Source: Bacillota bacterium
GTDB lineage: Bacteria > Bacillota > Clostridia > Peptostreptococcales > Anaerovoracaceae
Direction of reading: 5' to 3'
Length of the DNA stretch: 35,878 bases
Assembly (NCBI GenBank): GCA_017397825.1
Contig: JAFQHT010000111.1
Coordinates: 1-35,878 of the forward strand
The notes beneath the pieces are model-generated. The model was not told the origin of the DNA and did no database searches. It saw only the letters and a list, made by a program, of their open reading frames with translations. Both the position numbers and the translations under genes were made by a program. Shown piece after piece: positions 1-7,905 of this stretch; the first letter of the stretch is position 1; the number at the start of each line of letters is the position of its first letter.

Positions 1-1
1 T

Positions 2-709
2 CTCAATTCACCTTTAAGAATCGGGATTTTCGCACTATGCATAGTGCTTATTGTAGGAGCTTTTGCTTTCGGGTCCATCCGTGTGGGTGCCAGCGTCAAT
101 GCAAACAAGACTATCGGCCTTGATAAGGGGGTGGCCGTAGCTCTTGCTGATGCAGGATTCACAGCAGATGACGTTGCAAACCTGACTGCTCACTACGACA
201 GCGAAAACGGTGTGGCTTCATACGAAGTAGAGTTTACCGCTGCAGGCTTTGAATATGACTACACAATCAAAGCCGCTGACGGAAAAATCATCGAAGCAAG
301 CCGTGAAGCCGAAAAGGCACAGGTTATAAAAGAAAGCGATATTAAATTTGAAGACGAAATCGAAACCCAGCCGCAGCAGTCTGCACAGCAGTCCGAGCCT
401 GAAAAGCCTGTACAAGTACAGGAAACTCAGCCGCAGCCTGTACAGCAGCCTGAACCCGAAAAACCTGCGTCAAAATATGTAGGAGTTGATAAGGCAAAAG
501 CTGCAGCTCTTAAGGATGCCGGTCTTTCCTCTTCAGAGGTCACATTCACCAAGGCAAAACTCGATAAAGACGATGGAATAGCCGTTTACGAAATTGAATT
601 TTTCTCAGGCAACACTGAGTACGATTATGAAATCAGCGCAACTTCCGGAAAAATCCGTGATAAGGATATTGACTGGGAGGACGACTGGGATGATGACTGG
701 GACGACTAA
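2..709 (+). CDS. Membrane-anchored protein with two PepSY domains (5' end outside window)
   Basis: The frame is open to the left edge of the window, so the true start is upstream; a GTG at 44 is only an internal codon choice. The visible N-terminus is a hydrophobic segment (ending near VGAFAFG) that looks like a membrane anchor or signal peptide. It is followed by two PepSY-like repeats of about 65 residues, each starting I/VG(V/L)DKA and ending in a YDY-x-I-x(4)-GKI pattern. They are joined by a Gln/Pro/Glu-rich linker with two similar copies. The C-terminus is a short Asp/Trp-rich acidic tail. PepSY domains are usually extracytoplasmic and often linked to peptidase inhibition, but the role here is unknown. 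A terminator follows 60 bases downstream, so this is the last gene of its transcript. Confidence 0.8.
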   Translation, partial: LNSPLRIGIFALCIVLIVGAFAFGSIRVGASVNANKTIGLDKGVAVALADAGFTADDVANLTAHYDSENGVASYEVEFTAAGFEYDYTIKAADGKIIEASREAEKAQVIKESDIKFEDEIETQPQQSAQQSEPEKPVQVQETQPQPVQQPEPEKPASKYVGVDKAKAAALKDAGLSSSEVTFTKAKLDKDDGIAVYEIEFFSGNTEYDYEISATSGKIRDKDIDWEDDWDDDWDD

Positions 710-770
710 ATAAACAATCACCTTTCTTATAAAATATAAAACCATACAAAAAAGTTTAAAAGCCTCACAA

Positions 771-801
771 AACCGGAAGTAACGCACAGCTTCCGGTTTT
801 T
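771..801 (+). terminator. Rho-independent terminator after the PepSY gene
   Basis: A perfect 9-bp stem, AACCGGAAG at 771-779 and CTTCCGGTT at 790-798, with a 10-base loop, is followed by a short T run. It lies about 60 bases after the stop codon of the PepSY gene and before the lrgAB promoter. Confidence 0.85.
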
Positions 802-838
802 ACTTTGTGCTGCAGGGTTATGCCCGGAAGTTTTTCAG

Positions 839-867
839 TTTACAAAATGTTTCCGCCGTGTTAAGAT
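839..867 (+). promoter_or_regulatory. Sigma-A-type promoter for lrgAB
   Basis: TTTACA at 839-844 and TAAGAT at 862-867 are separated by 17 bases. A start near 874 would give a leader of about 48 bases ahead of the lrgA start codon at 922. No other good promoter lies between the upstream terminator and lrgA. Confidence 0.55.
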
Positions 868-921
868 TTATTGTTGTGAAAATACGTTAAAAATTTACAT
901 TATATATAAAGGTGACGTGAA

Positions 922-1317
922 ATGAAACTTATGAAACAACTGGCCATCATTCTTCTGATGACCTTCCTCGGAGAACTTCTCAACCATATAGTTCCCCTGC
1001 CCGTGCCTGCAGCAATCTGGGGCATGATGCTGCTTTTTATTGCCCTGTGCACCGGCATCATCAAGCTGGATATGGTAGAGACTACCGCCGATTATCTTAC
1101 AAGCCTGATGATTCTTATCTTTGTGCCTTTCGGTGCAAGTATTATGGTAAGTTATGCTGACATTAAAGACTACATTGTCCAGATTATGGTTATCATCACT
1201 GTAAGCTTTTTTGTGGTTTTCTTTGTTACCGGCAAAACATCCGATTTTATTATCGATATGAAAGAAAAAAAGGCAGGCCGCAGTCTGCACAAAACAGAGG
1301 AGGCAAGTCATGAATAA
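922..1317 (+). CDS. lrgA: LrgA/CidA family membrane protein
   Basis: This 131-residue protein has four hydrophobic segments and the LrgA/CidA pattern, including the PLPVPAAIWGMM stretch near residues 25-36 and a conserved VPFGASIM region. In staphylococci the family was described as holin/antiholin-like and as modulating murein hydrolase activity; in Bacillus subtilis the paralogous PftA-PftB pair forms a pyruvate uptake system. Either role is possible here. The start ATG follows AAAGGTGACG at a suitable distance. The C-terminus is Lys-rich and cytoplasmic in character. The stop codon region overlaps the start of lrgB by 8 bases, so the two are translationally coupled, as is usual for this two-component membrane system. 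Confidence 0.9.
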   Translation: MKLMKQLAIILLMTFLGELLNHIVPLPVPAAIWGMMLLFIALCTGIIKLDMVETTADYLTSLMILIFVPFGASIMVSYADIKDYIVQIMVIITVSFFVVFFVTGKTSDFIIDMKEKKAGRSLHKTEEASHE

Positions 1318-2035
1318 TATTCTCACAGAAATTTTTGACTCTGCTGTCGGCAGCACCTACTTGGGAGTGTGTATTACTATCGGTGTGTTTTCTGCTGTCA
1401 GCCTGCTGGCATCAAAAATCCGCAATCCGATAATCAGGCCGCTGGTTAATCCTCTGGTGTGTACTCTCATAATCCTGGTGGGCGGCATGGTCCTTCTGAA
1501 CATTCCTTATGAAGCGTACAAACCTTCCGGCGACATAATCGCCTGGTTCCTTACTCCGGCCACTGTAAGCCTTGCGGTACCGCTGTACCGCCAGATCAAT
1601 GTTCTTAAAAGCAACAAGCTGGCCATTCTTGCCAGTGTTACAGCCGGAAGTATTGCATCCGTAGTCTCAATTTTTATTATGTGCAAGCTGATGAAACTGC
1701 CGGTAAATATTCACACCAGCCTTTCACCAAAATCTGTAACTACTGCCATCGCAAGCAGTATTACCGAAGAACTTGGCGGTATTGTGGCATGTACAGTTGC
1801 AGCCGTACTGATTACAGGACTTCTCGGCGCAATCCTGGTAGTTCCGCTTAAAAGTCTTTTCCGCATCAGACACGATGTGTCCTGGGGCGTTGCCTGCGGC
1901 ACGTCCGGGCATGCAGGTGGAACGGCAACACTTATTCAGATCAACGAAGTTGCCGGTGCTATGTCCAGCATTTCAATTACCATTGCCGGCATAGTGTCAG
2001 TGGTTCTGGTGCCCATATTTGTGGCACTGTACTGA
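1310..2035 (+). CDS. lrgB: LrgB family membrane protein
   Basis: This 241-residue polytopic protein matches the LrgB/CidB family in length and motifs: the LSPKSVTTAIA stretch around residues 138-148, and the glycine-rich GTSGHAGGTATLIQ-like region near residues 197-210. It overlaps lrgA by 8 bases and has an internal AGGAGGCAAG ribosome site. Together the pair forms an inner-membrane system known either as a murein hydrolase regulator or, in some Firmicutes, as a pyruvate or organic-acid facilitator. No LytS/LytT regulators are adjacent, so the control of this copy is not visible beyond the upstream promoter. A bidirectional terminator lies 40 bases downstream. Confidence 0.9.
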   Translation: MNNILTEIFDSAVGSTYLGVCITIGVFSAVSLLASKIRNPIIRPLVNPLVCTLIILVGGMVLLNIPYEAYKPSGDIIAWFLTPATVSLAVPLYRQINVLKSNKLAILASVTAGSIASVVSIFIMCKLMKLPVNIHTSLSPKSVTTAIASSITEELGGIVACTVAAVLITGLLGAILVVPLKSLFRIRHDVSWGVACGTSGHAGGTATLIQINEVAGAMSSISITIAGIVSVVLVPIFVALY

Positions 2036-2074
2036 GTTACCCGCTGATTTATCCAACAAAAAACATAAAACGCA

Positions 2075-2105
2075 AAAACCCCTGAAAAAACAATTCAGGG
2101 GTTTT
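2075..2105. terminator. Bidirectional terminator between lrgB and lysA
   Basis: A perfect 12-bp stem, AAAACCCCTGAA at 2075-2086 and TTCAGGGGTTTT at 2094-2105, has T runs on both strands. It sits between two convergent genes and can end transcripts from both directions. Confidence 0.9.
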
Positions 2106-2136
2106 CTTTATGGTATATACTGTGAAAAATGTGTGC

Positions 2137-3435
2137 TTACACGTCGTTTCTGCAAAGATCTTCGAATGATTCTCTCTTAACAGCGATGTAGTTTTCGTTT
2201 CCGCCTCTGAGCATTACGATTGGTGGCTTGCAGAGCTTGTTGTAGTTGGAAGCCATGGAGTAGTGGTAAGCACCTGTTGTGCATACTGCTACTGTGTCGT
2301 ATCTGCCAACGCTGGATGGAAGCATAACGTTTTCCTGAATGATGTCACCGGATTCGCAGCAGCGTCCTACTACGGAAGCTTCGAAATCACATGCTTCGTC
2401 CATCTTGTTTGCCAGCAGGCAAGTGTACTTGGAGCCGTAAAGTGCGAAACGGATGTGGTCTGCCATGGATCCGTCGATGGAAACATAGTTCTTGTATCCA
2501 GGAATCTTCTTTACTGTACCAACTGTGTAAAGAGTCATACCAGCATCTGCAACGATACTTCTGCCTGGTTCCATGTGGATTTCAGGAAGCTCAAGGCCAA
2601 GTCTTTCGCATGCAGCTTTTGCTGCTGCTGCAACTTCGCCAACTTTCTTTTCGATGTCAAGGTATGGATCGTCTTCTGTGTAACGAACACCATAACCGCC
2701 GCCAAGGTCAAGAACAGGAGCTGTGAAACCATGCTTGTCTCTCATGTCAGCCAGGAATTCAAGCATTACTACTGCTGCTCTTTCGAACACGTCTTCGCCG
2801 AAAACCTGTGAACCAACATGGCAGTGGTAACCCATAAGCTGCACGTGTGGCTGCGCCAGAGTATAAACTACGATTTCTTCTGCCTGGCCTGTTTCGATGG
2901 CAGAACCAAACTTGGAGTCAACCTTACCAGTTGCAACTTCTGCAAAAGTATGAGGGTCGATACCTGGAGTGATTCTGAGAAGAAGTTTCTGCTTGATGCC
3001 TCTCTTTGCAGCTTCTGCTTCAACAGCCTTTACTTCTTCAACGTTGTCAGCTACAAAATAGCCGATGCCGTTGTCGATTGCGTATGCGATATCTTCGTCA
3101 GTCTTATTGTTGGAGTGGAAATATGCGTGGGAAAGGTCGAAGCCTGCCTGCTTTGCCATGTAAATTTCGCCAGAAGAAACTACGTCAATGCCCATACCTT
3201 CTTCTGTCATAATTTCATAAAGGCGCTTGAAACAGTTTGCCTTGGATGCGAAAAGAGGCTGAGCTTCAGGTCCGAAATGTTTTTCGAAAGCATGCTTGTA
3301 CGCTCTGCATTTTTCGCGGACTTTATCTTCGTCCATAAGGTACAGCGGTGTGCCGTACTTTTTTGCGAGTTCTACAGTGTTCTGTCCAGCAAAGTGGAGA
3401 ACACCGTCTTTTACTGTAATGTTATCACAAATCAT
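2137..3435 (-). CDS. lysA: Diaminopimelate decarboxylase
   Basis: This 432-residue fold-type III PLP enzyme decarboxylates meso-diaminopimelate to L-lysine. Visible signatures are the PLP lysine K65 in FASKAN, the HCHVGSQ motif, the glycine-rich GGGYGVRY phosphate loop, the EPGRS motif, and CCESGD near the C-terminal third, which carries the conserved cysteine of the second subunit's active site. Length is normal for LysA. The ATG follows AAAGGACAG. It is the last gene of a minus-strand run dapF, symporter, lysA, 112 bases after the symporter stop with no obvious terminator between. Ornithine or arginine decarboxylase relatives share the fold, but the EPGRS and CESGD signatures fit diaminopimelate decarboxylase best. 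The promoter ahead of dapF is of sigma-54 type, which is unusual for a lysine biosynthetic gene. Confidence 0.92.
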   Translation of the reverse strand: MICDNITVKDGVLHFAGQNTVELAKKYGTPLYLMDEDKVREKCRAYKHAFEKHFGPEAQPLFASKANCFKRLYEIMTEEGMGIDVVSSGEIYMAKQAGFDLSHAYFHSNNKTDEDIAYAIDNGIGYFVADNVEEVKAVEAEAAKRGIKQKLLLRITPGIDPHTFAEVATGKVDSKFGSAIETGQAEEIVVYTLAQPHVQLMGYHCHVGSQVFGEDVFERAAVVMLEFLADMRDKHGFTAPVLDLGGGYGVRYTEDDPYLDIEKKVGEVAAAAKAACERLGLELPEIHMEPGRSIVADAGMTLYTVGTVKKIPGYKNYVSIDGSMADHIRFALYGSKYTCLLANKMDEACDFEASVVGRCCESGDIIQENVMLPSSVGRYDTVAVCTTGAYHYSMASNYNKLCKPPIVMLRGGNENYIAVKRESFEDLCRNDV

Positions 3436-3547
3436 TTGTATAACTGTCCTTTCAGTGGAATGTGCACAGCAAGCTGCGGCTCAACCACACCACAACCTGC
3501 TGTACGGATATTATTATGAACTTTTTGAATATTTATTTCAATACTTA

Positions 3548-4807
3548 TTAAGCAGCTGCCTGTTCTTTTTTCTTTGCAATTGCCTTGTCTAACCAATCCT
3601 TACCGTCAACGAATCTGGAAACGATGTAAGTTACAACGTAGTCTCCAGCGGAGTTGATCATTGTTGCAGGTGGGTCTACCAGGTTACCGATCATAACAAG
3701 GATAGGGAATGCAACTTCGATCTGAGTTGGGAAGAAGATGGAGCAGATGATGTATTCACCGATGTAGCCGCCGCCAGGAACGCCGGACATACCTACGGAT
3801 GAAAGAACTGCTACTAATACGATAAGTGGAAGTGAGGACCAGGATACGTCCTGACCGAATACGCCCCATACGAATACGATTTTCAGTACGCAGGAGAAGC
3901 AGGAACCGTCCATGTGCATTGTTGCACCAAGAGGACATACCATTTCAGCGATGTCCTTGGATACGCCTGTTTCTTCAGCACATTCAAGGTTTGTAGGAAT
4001 AGTTGCTACGGATGAGCAAGTACCAAGAGAAACTACTGCAGGACGAGTAATGTGCTGGAACATAGTCTTGATACCGTGCTTGCCGCCGCCGAACCATGCG
4101 AACAGAGGGAATGCAGTGAATACGTAAATGATGCAGAGTGGGTAGTAAGCAATCATTGCTCTTGCATAAGATTCAGTGATTGCACTGCCGTACTGAGCTA
4201 CTAAGTCTGCGAAGATGCAGAAGAATGCGATTGGAGCATAGTAAGTGATAATCTTTACAAATTTGAGCATTACTTCTGATAATGCGGAGAGCCACTGAGC
4301 GATAGGACCATCTGGACCGCCTGCAAGGTTAGTTGCAAAACCGAACAGAATGGAGAATACGATCAGAGGAAGCATTGCCTTACGGCTTAATAATCCTACG
4401 AAGTCGTTAGCAGTAAAGAAGTTTACCAGCATGTCGGACATGGAAGCGTATTCGCCCATTTCTTCGGATGGAAGTTCTGTCCAAGCTTCTAATACTGGAG
4501 GGAAAATCTTTAAAATTACGAACATGATAACTGCAGCGATAGCACCAGTTACAACGAAAATTGCAACTGTTGTACCCATGATCTTACCTGCACGAGCCTT
4601 ACTTCTCATGGAAGCAACTGAGCTGGAAATGGATGCAAATACTAAAGGTACTACTACGCAGAACATCATGTTGATGAATACTGTACCGAATGGCTTAATT
4701 TTCATACCGAATTCTGGTGCAAACCAGCCTGTAATCATACCAGCGATCATTGCGCCGAGCATAATTGCCAGGAAACGGTAATTCTTTAATACTGAATTTT
4801 TTTCCAT
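3548..4807 (-). CDS. Dicarboxylate/amino acid:cation symporter (DAACS family)
   Basis: This 419-residue protein has the DAACS (GltP/SstT/DctA-like) arrangement of multiple hydrophobic helices. It shows the hairpin motif CSSVATIPTNL and the substrate/Na+-site region GATMHMDGS, where characterised glutamate carriers have NMDGT. Members import glutamate, aspartate, serine/threonine, cystine or C4-dicarboxylates with Na+ or H+. The substrate here is not readable; its place between dapF and lysA suggests diaminopimelate, cystine-like or another dicarboxylic amino acid, which is inference. A strong ribosome site, AGGAGGAATTTTTCAAA, precedes the ATG. It starts 92 bases after the dapF stop. Only a weak hairpin lies in that gap, so co-transcription is likely. 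Confidence 0.88.
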   Translation of the reverse strand: MEKNSVLKNYRFLAIMLGAMIAGMITGWFAPEFGMKIKPFGTVFINMMFCVVVPLVFASISSSVASMRSKARAGKIMGTTVAIFVVTGAIAAVIMFVILKIFPPVLEAWTELPSEEMGEYASMSDMLVNFFTANDFVGLLSRKAMLPLIVFSILFGFATNLAGGPDGPIAQWLSALSEVMLKFVKIITYYAPIAFFCIFADLVAQYGSAITESYARAMIAYYPLCIIYVFTAFPLFAWFGGGKHGIKTMFQHITRPAVVSLGTCSSVATIPTNLECAEETGVSKDIAEMVCPLGATMHMDGSCFSCVLKIVFVWGVFGQDVSWSSLPLIVLVAVLSSVGMSGVPGGGYIGEYIICSIFFPTQIEVAFPILVMIGNLVDPPATMINSAGDYVVTYIVSRFVDGKDWLDKAIAKKKEQAAA

Positions 4808-4899
4808 TTTGAAAAATTCCTCCTGATAAAAATGTCTTTCTATAATTGCTATGGTTGAATAAATAAAAATATATGTGAAGCCTTACGGCCTGCACTCTT

Positions 4900-5742
4900 T
4901 TACAAGCAAAGGTCTTCGTCTGTAACTTCGCCTTTTGCTACAATGTTTGTAGGACCTGTCAGGTAAAGGTTTTCGATTACCTTTCCGTCTTCGCTGCGCT
5001 CAACGTCGATAATAAGTTCCCCGCCTGTCATACCTACATGTACACCCTTTCCGCTCACTTCGCCTTTGAGTGTGAGCACTGTGACCATGGAGCCTGTACC
5101 AGTACCGCATGCGTAAGTAAAGTCTTCAACGCCGCGTTCATATGTACGTTCGTAAACCTGGTCTTCACCAGTCACTTCGTAGAAATTGATGTTTGCACCC
5201 TTTGGAAGGGATTCGTGGTAACGCATCTTGCGGCCCAGATCGAAAAGTTCTCTTTCGGGATAGTCTCTGAGTCCGGAAATCTGAACTGCTATATGAGGAA
5301 TTCCCGGATTGCCAAGTTCCACATAAGAGCAATCATAAACTTTTCCATCGATTTCCATAGGATGTTCCAGTTCAATTGTTGTAGGGTCATTGAGGCGGAC
5401 TTTGTAGAGACGATTATCAATGCGGTGACCTGTTACGATACCTGCTGTAGTTTCTACTGTCTGTACATCACCTGCCAGGCCTACTTCGTAGCCATAGCGG
5501 CAGATGCAGCGTGCGCCGTTACCGCACATTTCGCCCATGCTTCCGTCAGAGTTGTAAAAAGCCATTTTGTAGTCCGCTTTTCCGGACGGTTCTACAAACA
5601 TCATGCCGTCAGCACCGATGGACATATGTCTTTCGCAGAGAAGCTTGGCAATTTCACCGTACTTTTCTGCAGGGATTTTTTCTTCGATATTGTTGATTAC
5701 TATGAAGTCGTTTCCGGCTCCGTTCATTTTCCAGAATTTCAT
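4900..5742 (-). CDS. dapF: Diaminopimelate epimerase
   Basis: DapF interconverts LL- and meso-diaminopimelate by a two-base cysteine mechanism without a cofactor. Both catalytic cysteines are present: C73 in MCGNGARC and C212 in ACGTGTG; the N-terminal MNGAGNDF motif is also intact. I place the start at 5742 (280 residues) because AAAGGAGAAATCAAAATG gives an excellent ribosome site there and the protein then begins MKFWKMNGAG, as in other DapF proteins. A longer frame to 5808 exists, but its start falls inside the sigma-54 promoter. This is the first gene of the dapF, symporter, lysA run, with a predicted leader of about 39 bases. Position and promoter suggest inducible control by the neighbouring activator. 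Confidence 0.93.
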   Translation of the reverse strand: MKFWKMNGAGNDFIVINNIEEKIPAEKYGEIAKLLCERHMSIGADGMMFVEPSGKADYKMAFYNSDGSMGEMCGNGARCICRYGYEVGLAGDVQTVETTAGIVTGHRIDNRLYKVRLNDPTTIELEHPMEIDGKVYDCSYVELGNPGIPHIAVQISGLRDYPERELFDLGRKMRYHESLPKGANINFYEVTGEDQVYERTYERGVEDFTYACGTGTGSMVTVLTLKGEVSGKGVHVGMTGGELIIDVERSEDGKVIENLYLTGPTNIVAKGEVTDEDLCL

Positions 5743-5790
5743 TTTGATTTCTCCTTTCAGGCAGAGAGTTTTCTCAACGGCTATATATAA

Positions 5791-5808
5791 TAGCAAAGGT
5801 TGTGCCAA
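5791..5808 (-). promoter_or_regulatory. Sigma-54 (-24/-12) promoter of the dapF operon
   Basis: The minus strand reads TTGGCACAACCTTTGCTA. This matches the sigma-54 consensus TGGCAC-N5-TTGC(A/T), with GG at 5806-5805 and GC at 5794-5793, exactly 12 bases apart. The implied start is near 5781, about 39 bases before the dapF start codon. A sigma-54 activator gene lies directly upstream at 6003-7814, which strongly supports a functional site. Confidence 0.85.
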
Positions 5809-5831
5809 ACTTTATTTTCATACCCCAAAAT

Positions 5832-5932
5832 TCGTCAAAAATCGTCAAAATCCTTTAATTCCAACCTTTCCGCCTTTTTAAACATTCCTTTTTCAGGTAA
5901 AAATTTCGCTGCATCCCTTTTTCTGAGCAGAA
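5832..5932. promoter_or_regulatory. Candidate activator-binding region upstream of the sigma-54 promoter
   Basis: Two elements stand out. TCGTCAAAA occurs twice in direct repeat at 5832-5840 and 5842-5850, about 50-70 bases upstream of the predicted start. A 12-base palindrome, TTCTGAGCAGAA, lies at 5921-5932, about 140-150 bases upstream, the usual distance for enhancer sites of sigma-54 activators. Neither has been matched to a known operator. The activator's own terminator lies just beyond, at 5942-5988. Confidence 0.3.
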
Positions 5933-5941
5933 GGCAAACTA

Positions 5942-5988
5942 AAAAGGTTCGGATTTGCGAACTTTATTTCCGCATTTCCGAACCTTTT
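5942..5988 (-). terminator. Terminator after the sigma-54 activator gene
   Basis: A perfect 12-bp stem, AAAAGGTTCGGA at 5942-5953 and TCCGAACCTTTT at 5977-5988, with a 23-base loop, lies just downstream of the activator's stop at 6003. On the minus strand it ends in a T run. Confidence 0.8.
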
Positions 5989-6002
5989 GTCTCCTGTTTC
6001 TG

Positions 6003-7814
6003 TTATTCTATATTATATTCCTTTAATTTGCCATAAAAAACGGTTTTGGTAAGCCCAAGCTGCTCCATTGCTCTGATGCGGCTTCCGTTATTCTGAACCA
6101 ATGCCTGCTGAATAAAACGTTTTTCCTCCGCCTTCAGGTGCTCCTTAAGAGTCAGCGGGGTAATTTCTGTTTCCAGCTCGATATGCTCTGCGTAGATAAT
6201 ATCTGATTCCGAAAGTGCAACTGCTCTTTCCAGAATATTTTCCAGTTCACGGATGTTGCCCGGCCAGTTATAAGCAGTCAGCTTGTTGAAAGCTTCCCCG
6301 GAAAGATACTTTTCGGGCATTCCGTACTTCTGGCGGATTCCTTCCAGCAGATTGTTTATGATAAAGTAAATGTCATCACGGCATTCTCTCAGCGGAGGCA
6401 TTTCCAGGGAAAAAGCACTGAGTCTGTAATACAGGTCAGAACGGAACCGGCCTTCGGCTGCCTCTTTTTTCAGATCCCTGTTGGTTGCCGCAATTATTCT
6501 CACGTCCACCGGAATCATTCTGGTTGAACCCACCCGGCAGACAGTTTTATTCTGAATCACATTGAGCAGCTTAGCCTGTATGCCCAGCGGAACTTCACCG
6601 ATTTCATCCAGAAAAATCGTTCCGCCGTCGGCCTCTTCAAAGAACCCTTTTTTACCCTTAGGGTTGGCTCCGGTAAAGGCTCCGCCCACATAACCGAACA
6701 TTTCACTTTCAAACAAAGTAGGTGCAATGGTTGAACAGTCCACCGCCACAAAAGGCCCTTTCCGCTTCTGTTCACGGCTTATGGCCTGGGCCATAAAAGA
6801 CTTCCCCGTCCCGCTTTCACCGGTAATAAGCACATTGCAGTCCAGCCTTGCCAGCTTGACAGCATAACGTTTGGCAGACGCCATTGCTGTGCTGTTGCCG
6901 AAAAGCTCTGAGAAAGGATTATCCTCGTCAGCATTCCCATGCTCTGCTTCACGGTATTTTTCCTCAGCCTTGATGATGGCATTGTTTCTCTCGGTGATGG
7001 TGAATTTTATATCCTCGATTTTACGGAAGCGAACAATTACCCCTTCCGTCCTGTCAGCCTCATTAATCGGCAGAATGGAAACCACCAGTGCATATCCGTT
7101 GATGTCGCATACCTGATCCAGACATCTGTCCATTTCTCCGTTCATGACCTTCTGAAGATACCCTTCAAAAGCTCTTCCTTCAAAAAATGCGGAGAAGTGA
7201 TAGCCCACAACATTAATTTCCATGTCAGGATTTTTAGCAGCAAAGGTATCTCCTCTGAGCAGATTTCCAAGGCCTTCCTTCCGTGCGGAATAGCCCTTTT
7301 CCTGCCAGAACTTCACTTTTCCGGTTTCCTTGTCAAGCGCCACAAGCTGGCATATGGAAATAAAGTAGCTGATGCTGTAACGCATGTTACCTACTGTCAC
7401 GGCGATTTCTCCGCCGTCAATTTCTGCGCTGACAGGCATTCCGCTGTATTCAGTCTGGATACTCAATTTCTGCGTGTCCCCTGCGTGGACATGCTTATAT
7501 ATGGCAGCGCTACCTCTGACATCATAAACTCCTGCTGCCAGAATTGTATCCCCTGTCTGTATTTTTTTATCTTTTATGCCCAGCTTTTCCAGATCCTGCG
7601 GGCGGAGATCTCCATCGTCCTCTCCGAGTGCAGTATCCCCGAGAATTACAAAATCCCCCGGATTCAGCCTTCCTGCATCGTGAGAATACTGGCTGTGATT
7701 AACAAGCCCGAAATAGTCCTTTGCCTGGCGGTTGATGTGGGTGACGATTCCACGGTTATCCAGAGTAAATATTGCGTGAGATGATGAGTCAAGAACACTC
7801 TGCAGTATATCCAT
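6003..7814 (-). CDS. Sigma-54-dependent transcriptional activator with N-terminal PAS-type sensor
   Basis: This 603-residue enhancer-binding protein has three parts. Residues 1 to about 290 form the sensor: a PAS-like start (SSSHAIFTLDNRGIVTHIN), a long middle section, then a second PAS-like stretch around residues 160-280. The central AAA+ domain has Walker A GESGTGKS near 331-338, the sigma-54 contact loop GAFTGA near 377-382, Walker B FLDEIGE, and the NWPGNIRELEN motif. The C-terminus (about 560-603) is a Fis-type helix-turn-helix. There is no response-regulator receiver domain, so the protein probably senses a small molecule or partner directly. The ATG follows AGGAAGGAAAGAT. The only sigma-54 promoter I find in the window is next to it, ahead of dapF, which makes that operon the likely target. 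Confidence 0.93.
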   Translation of the reverse strand: MDILQSVLDSSSHAIFTLDNRGIVTHINRQAKDYFGLVNHSQYSHDAGRLNPGDFVILGDTALGEDDGDLRPQDLEKLGIKDKKIQTGDTILAAGVYDVRGSAAIYKHVHAGDTQKLSIQTEYSGMPVSAEIDGGEIAVTVGNMRYSISYFISICQLVALDKETGKVKFWQEKGYSARKEGLGNLLRGDTFAAKNPDMEINVVGYHFSAFFEGRAFEGYLQKVMNGEMDRCLDQVCDINGYALVVSILPINEADRTEGVIVRFRKIEDIKFTITERNNAIIKAEEKYREAEHGNADEDNPFSELFGNSTAMASAKRYAVKLARLDCNVLITGESGTGKSFMAQAISREQKRKGPFVAVDCSTIAPTLFESEMFGYVGGAFTGANPKGKKGFFEEADGGTIFLDEIGEVPLGIQAKLLNVIQNKTVCRVGSTRMIPVDVRIIAATNRDLKKEAAEGRFRSDLYYRLSAFSLEMPPLRECRDDIYFIINNLLEGIRQKYGMPEKYLSGEAFNKLTAYNWPGNIRELENILERAVALSESDIIYAEHIELETEITPLTLKEHLKAEEKRFIQQALVQNNGSRIRAMEQLGLTKTVFYGKLKEYNIE

Positions 7815-7837
7815 TTTATCTTTCCTTCCTGTAAATG

Positions 7838-7860
7838 CGGCCCGGTTTGTTTCCGGGCCG
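7838..7860 (-). other. GC-rich hairpin between the CoA-transferase and activator genes
   Basis: CGGCCCGG at 7838-7845 pairs perfectly with CCGGGCCG at 7853-7860 around a 7-base loop. It lacks a T run on the minus strand, so it is a poor intrinsic terminator. A TATAAT at 7874-7869 on the minus strand lies just upstream but has no convincing -35 box. The hairpin may stabilise or attenuate mRNA between the two genes. Confidence 0.5.
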
Positions 7861-7905
7861 TCAATAACATTATATACTACACATCTTTCTTTTTAGCAAG
7901 TAATT

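Noticed and set aside
2263..3519. Long open frames on the plus strand opposite lysA (up to 233 codons)
   Set aside because: They are antisense to a clear lysA gene, have Cys/Phe/Val-rich composition typical of reversed coding DNA, and lack ribosome sites.
4808..4899. Terminator between dapF and the symporter
   Set aside because: Only a weak 5-bp hairpin (AGGCC-GTAA-GGCTT) is present, with a G-T pair and a separated T-rich tail, so I treat the genes as one transcript.
5038..5790. A 250-codon plus-strand frame opposite dapF
   Set aside because: It is antisense to dapF with both catalytic motifs intact on the minus strand, and shows no domain or ribosome site.
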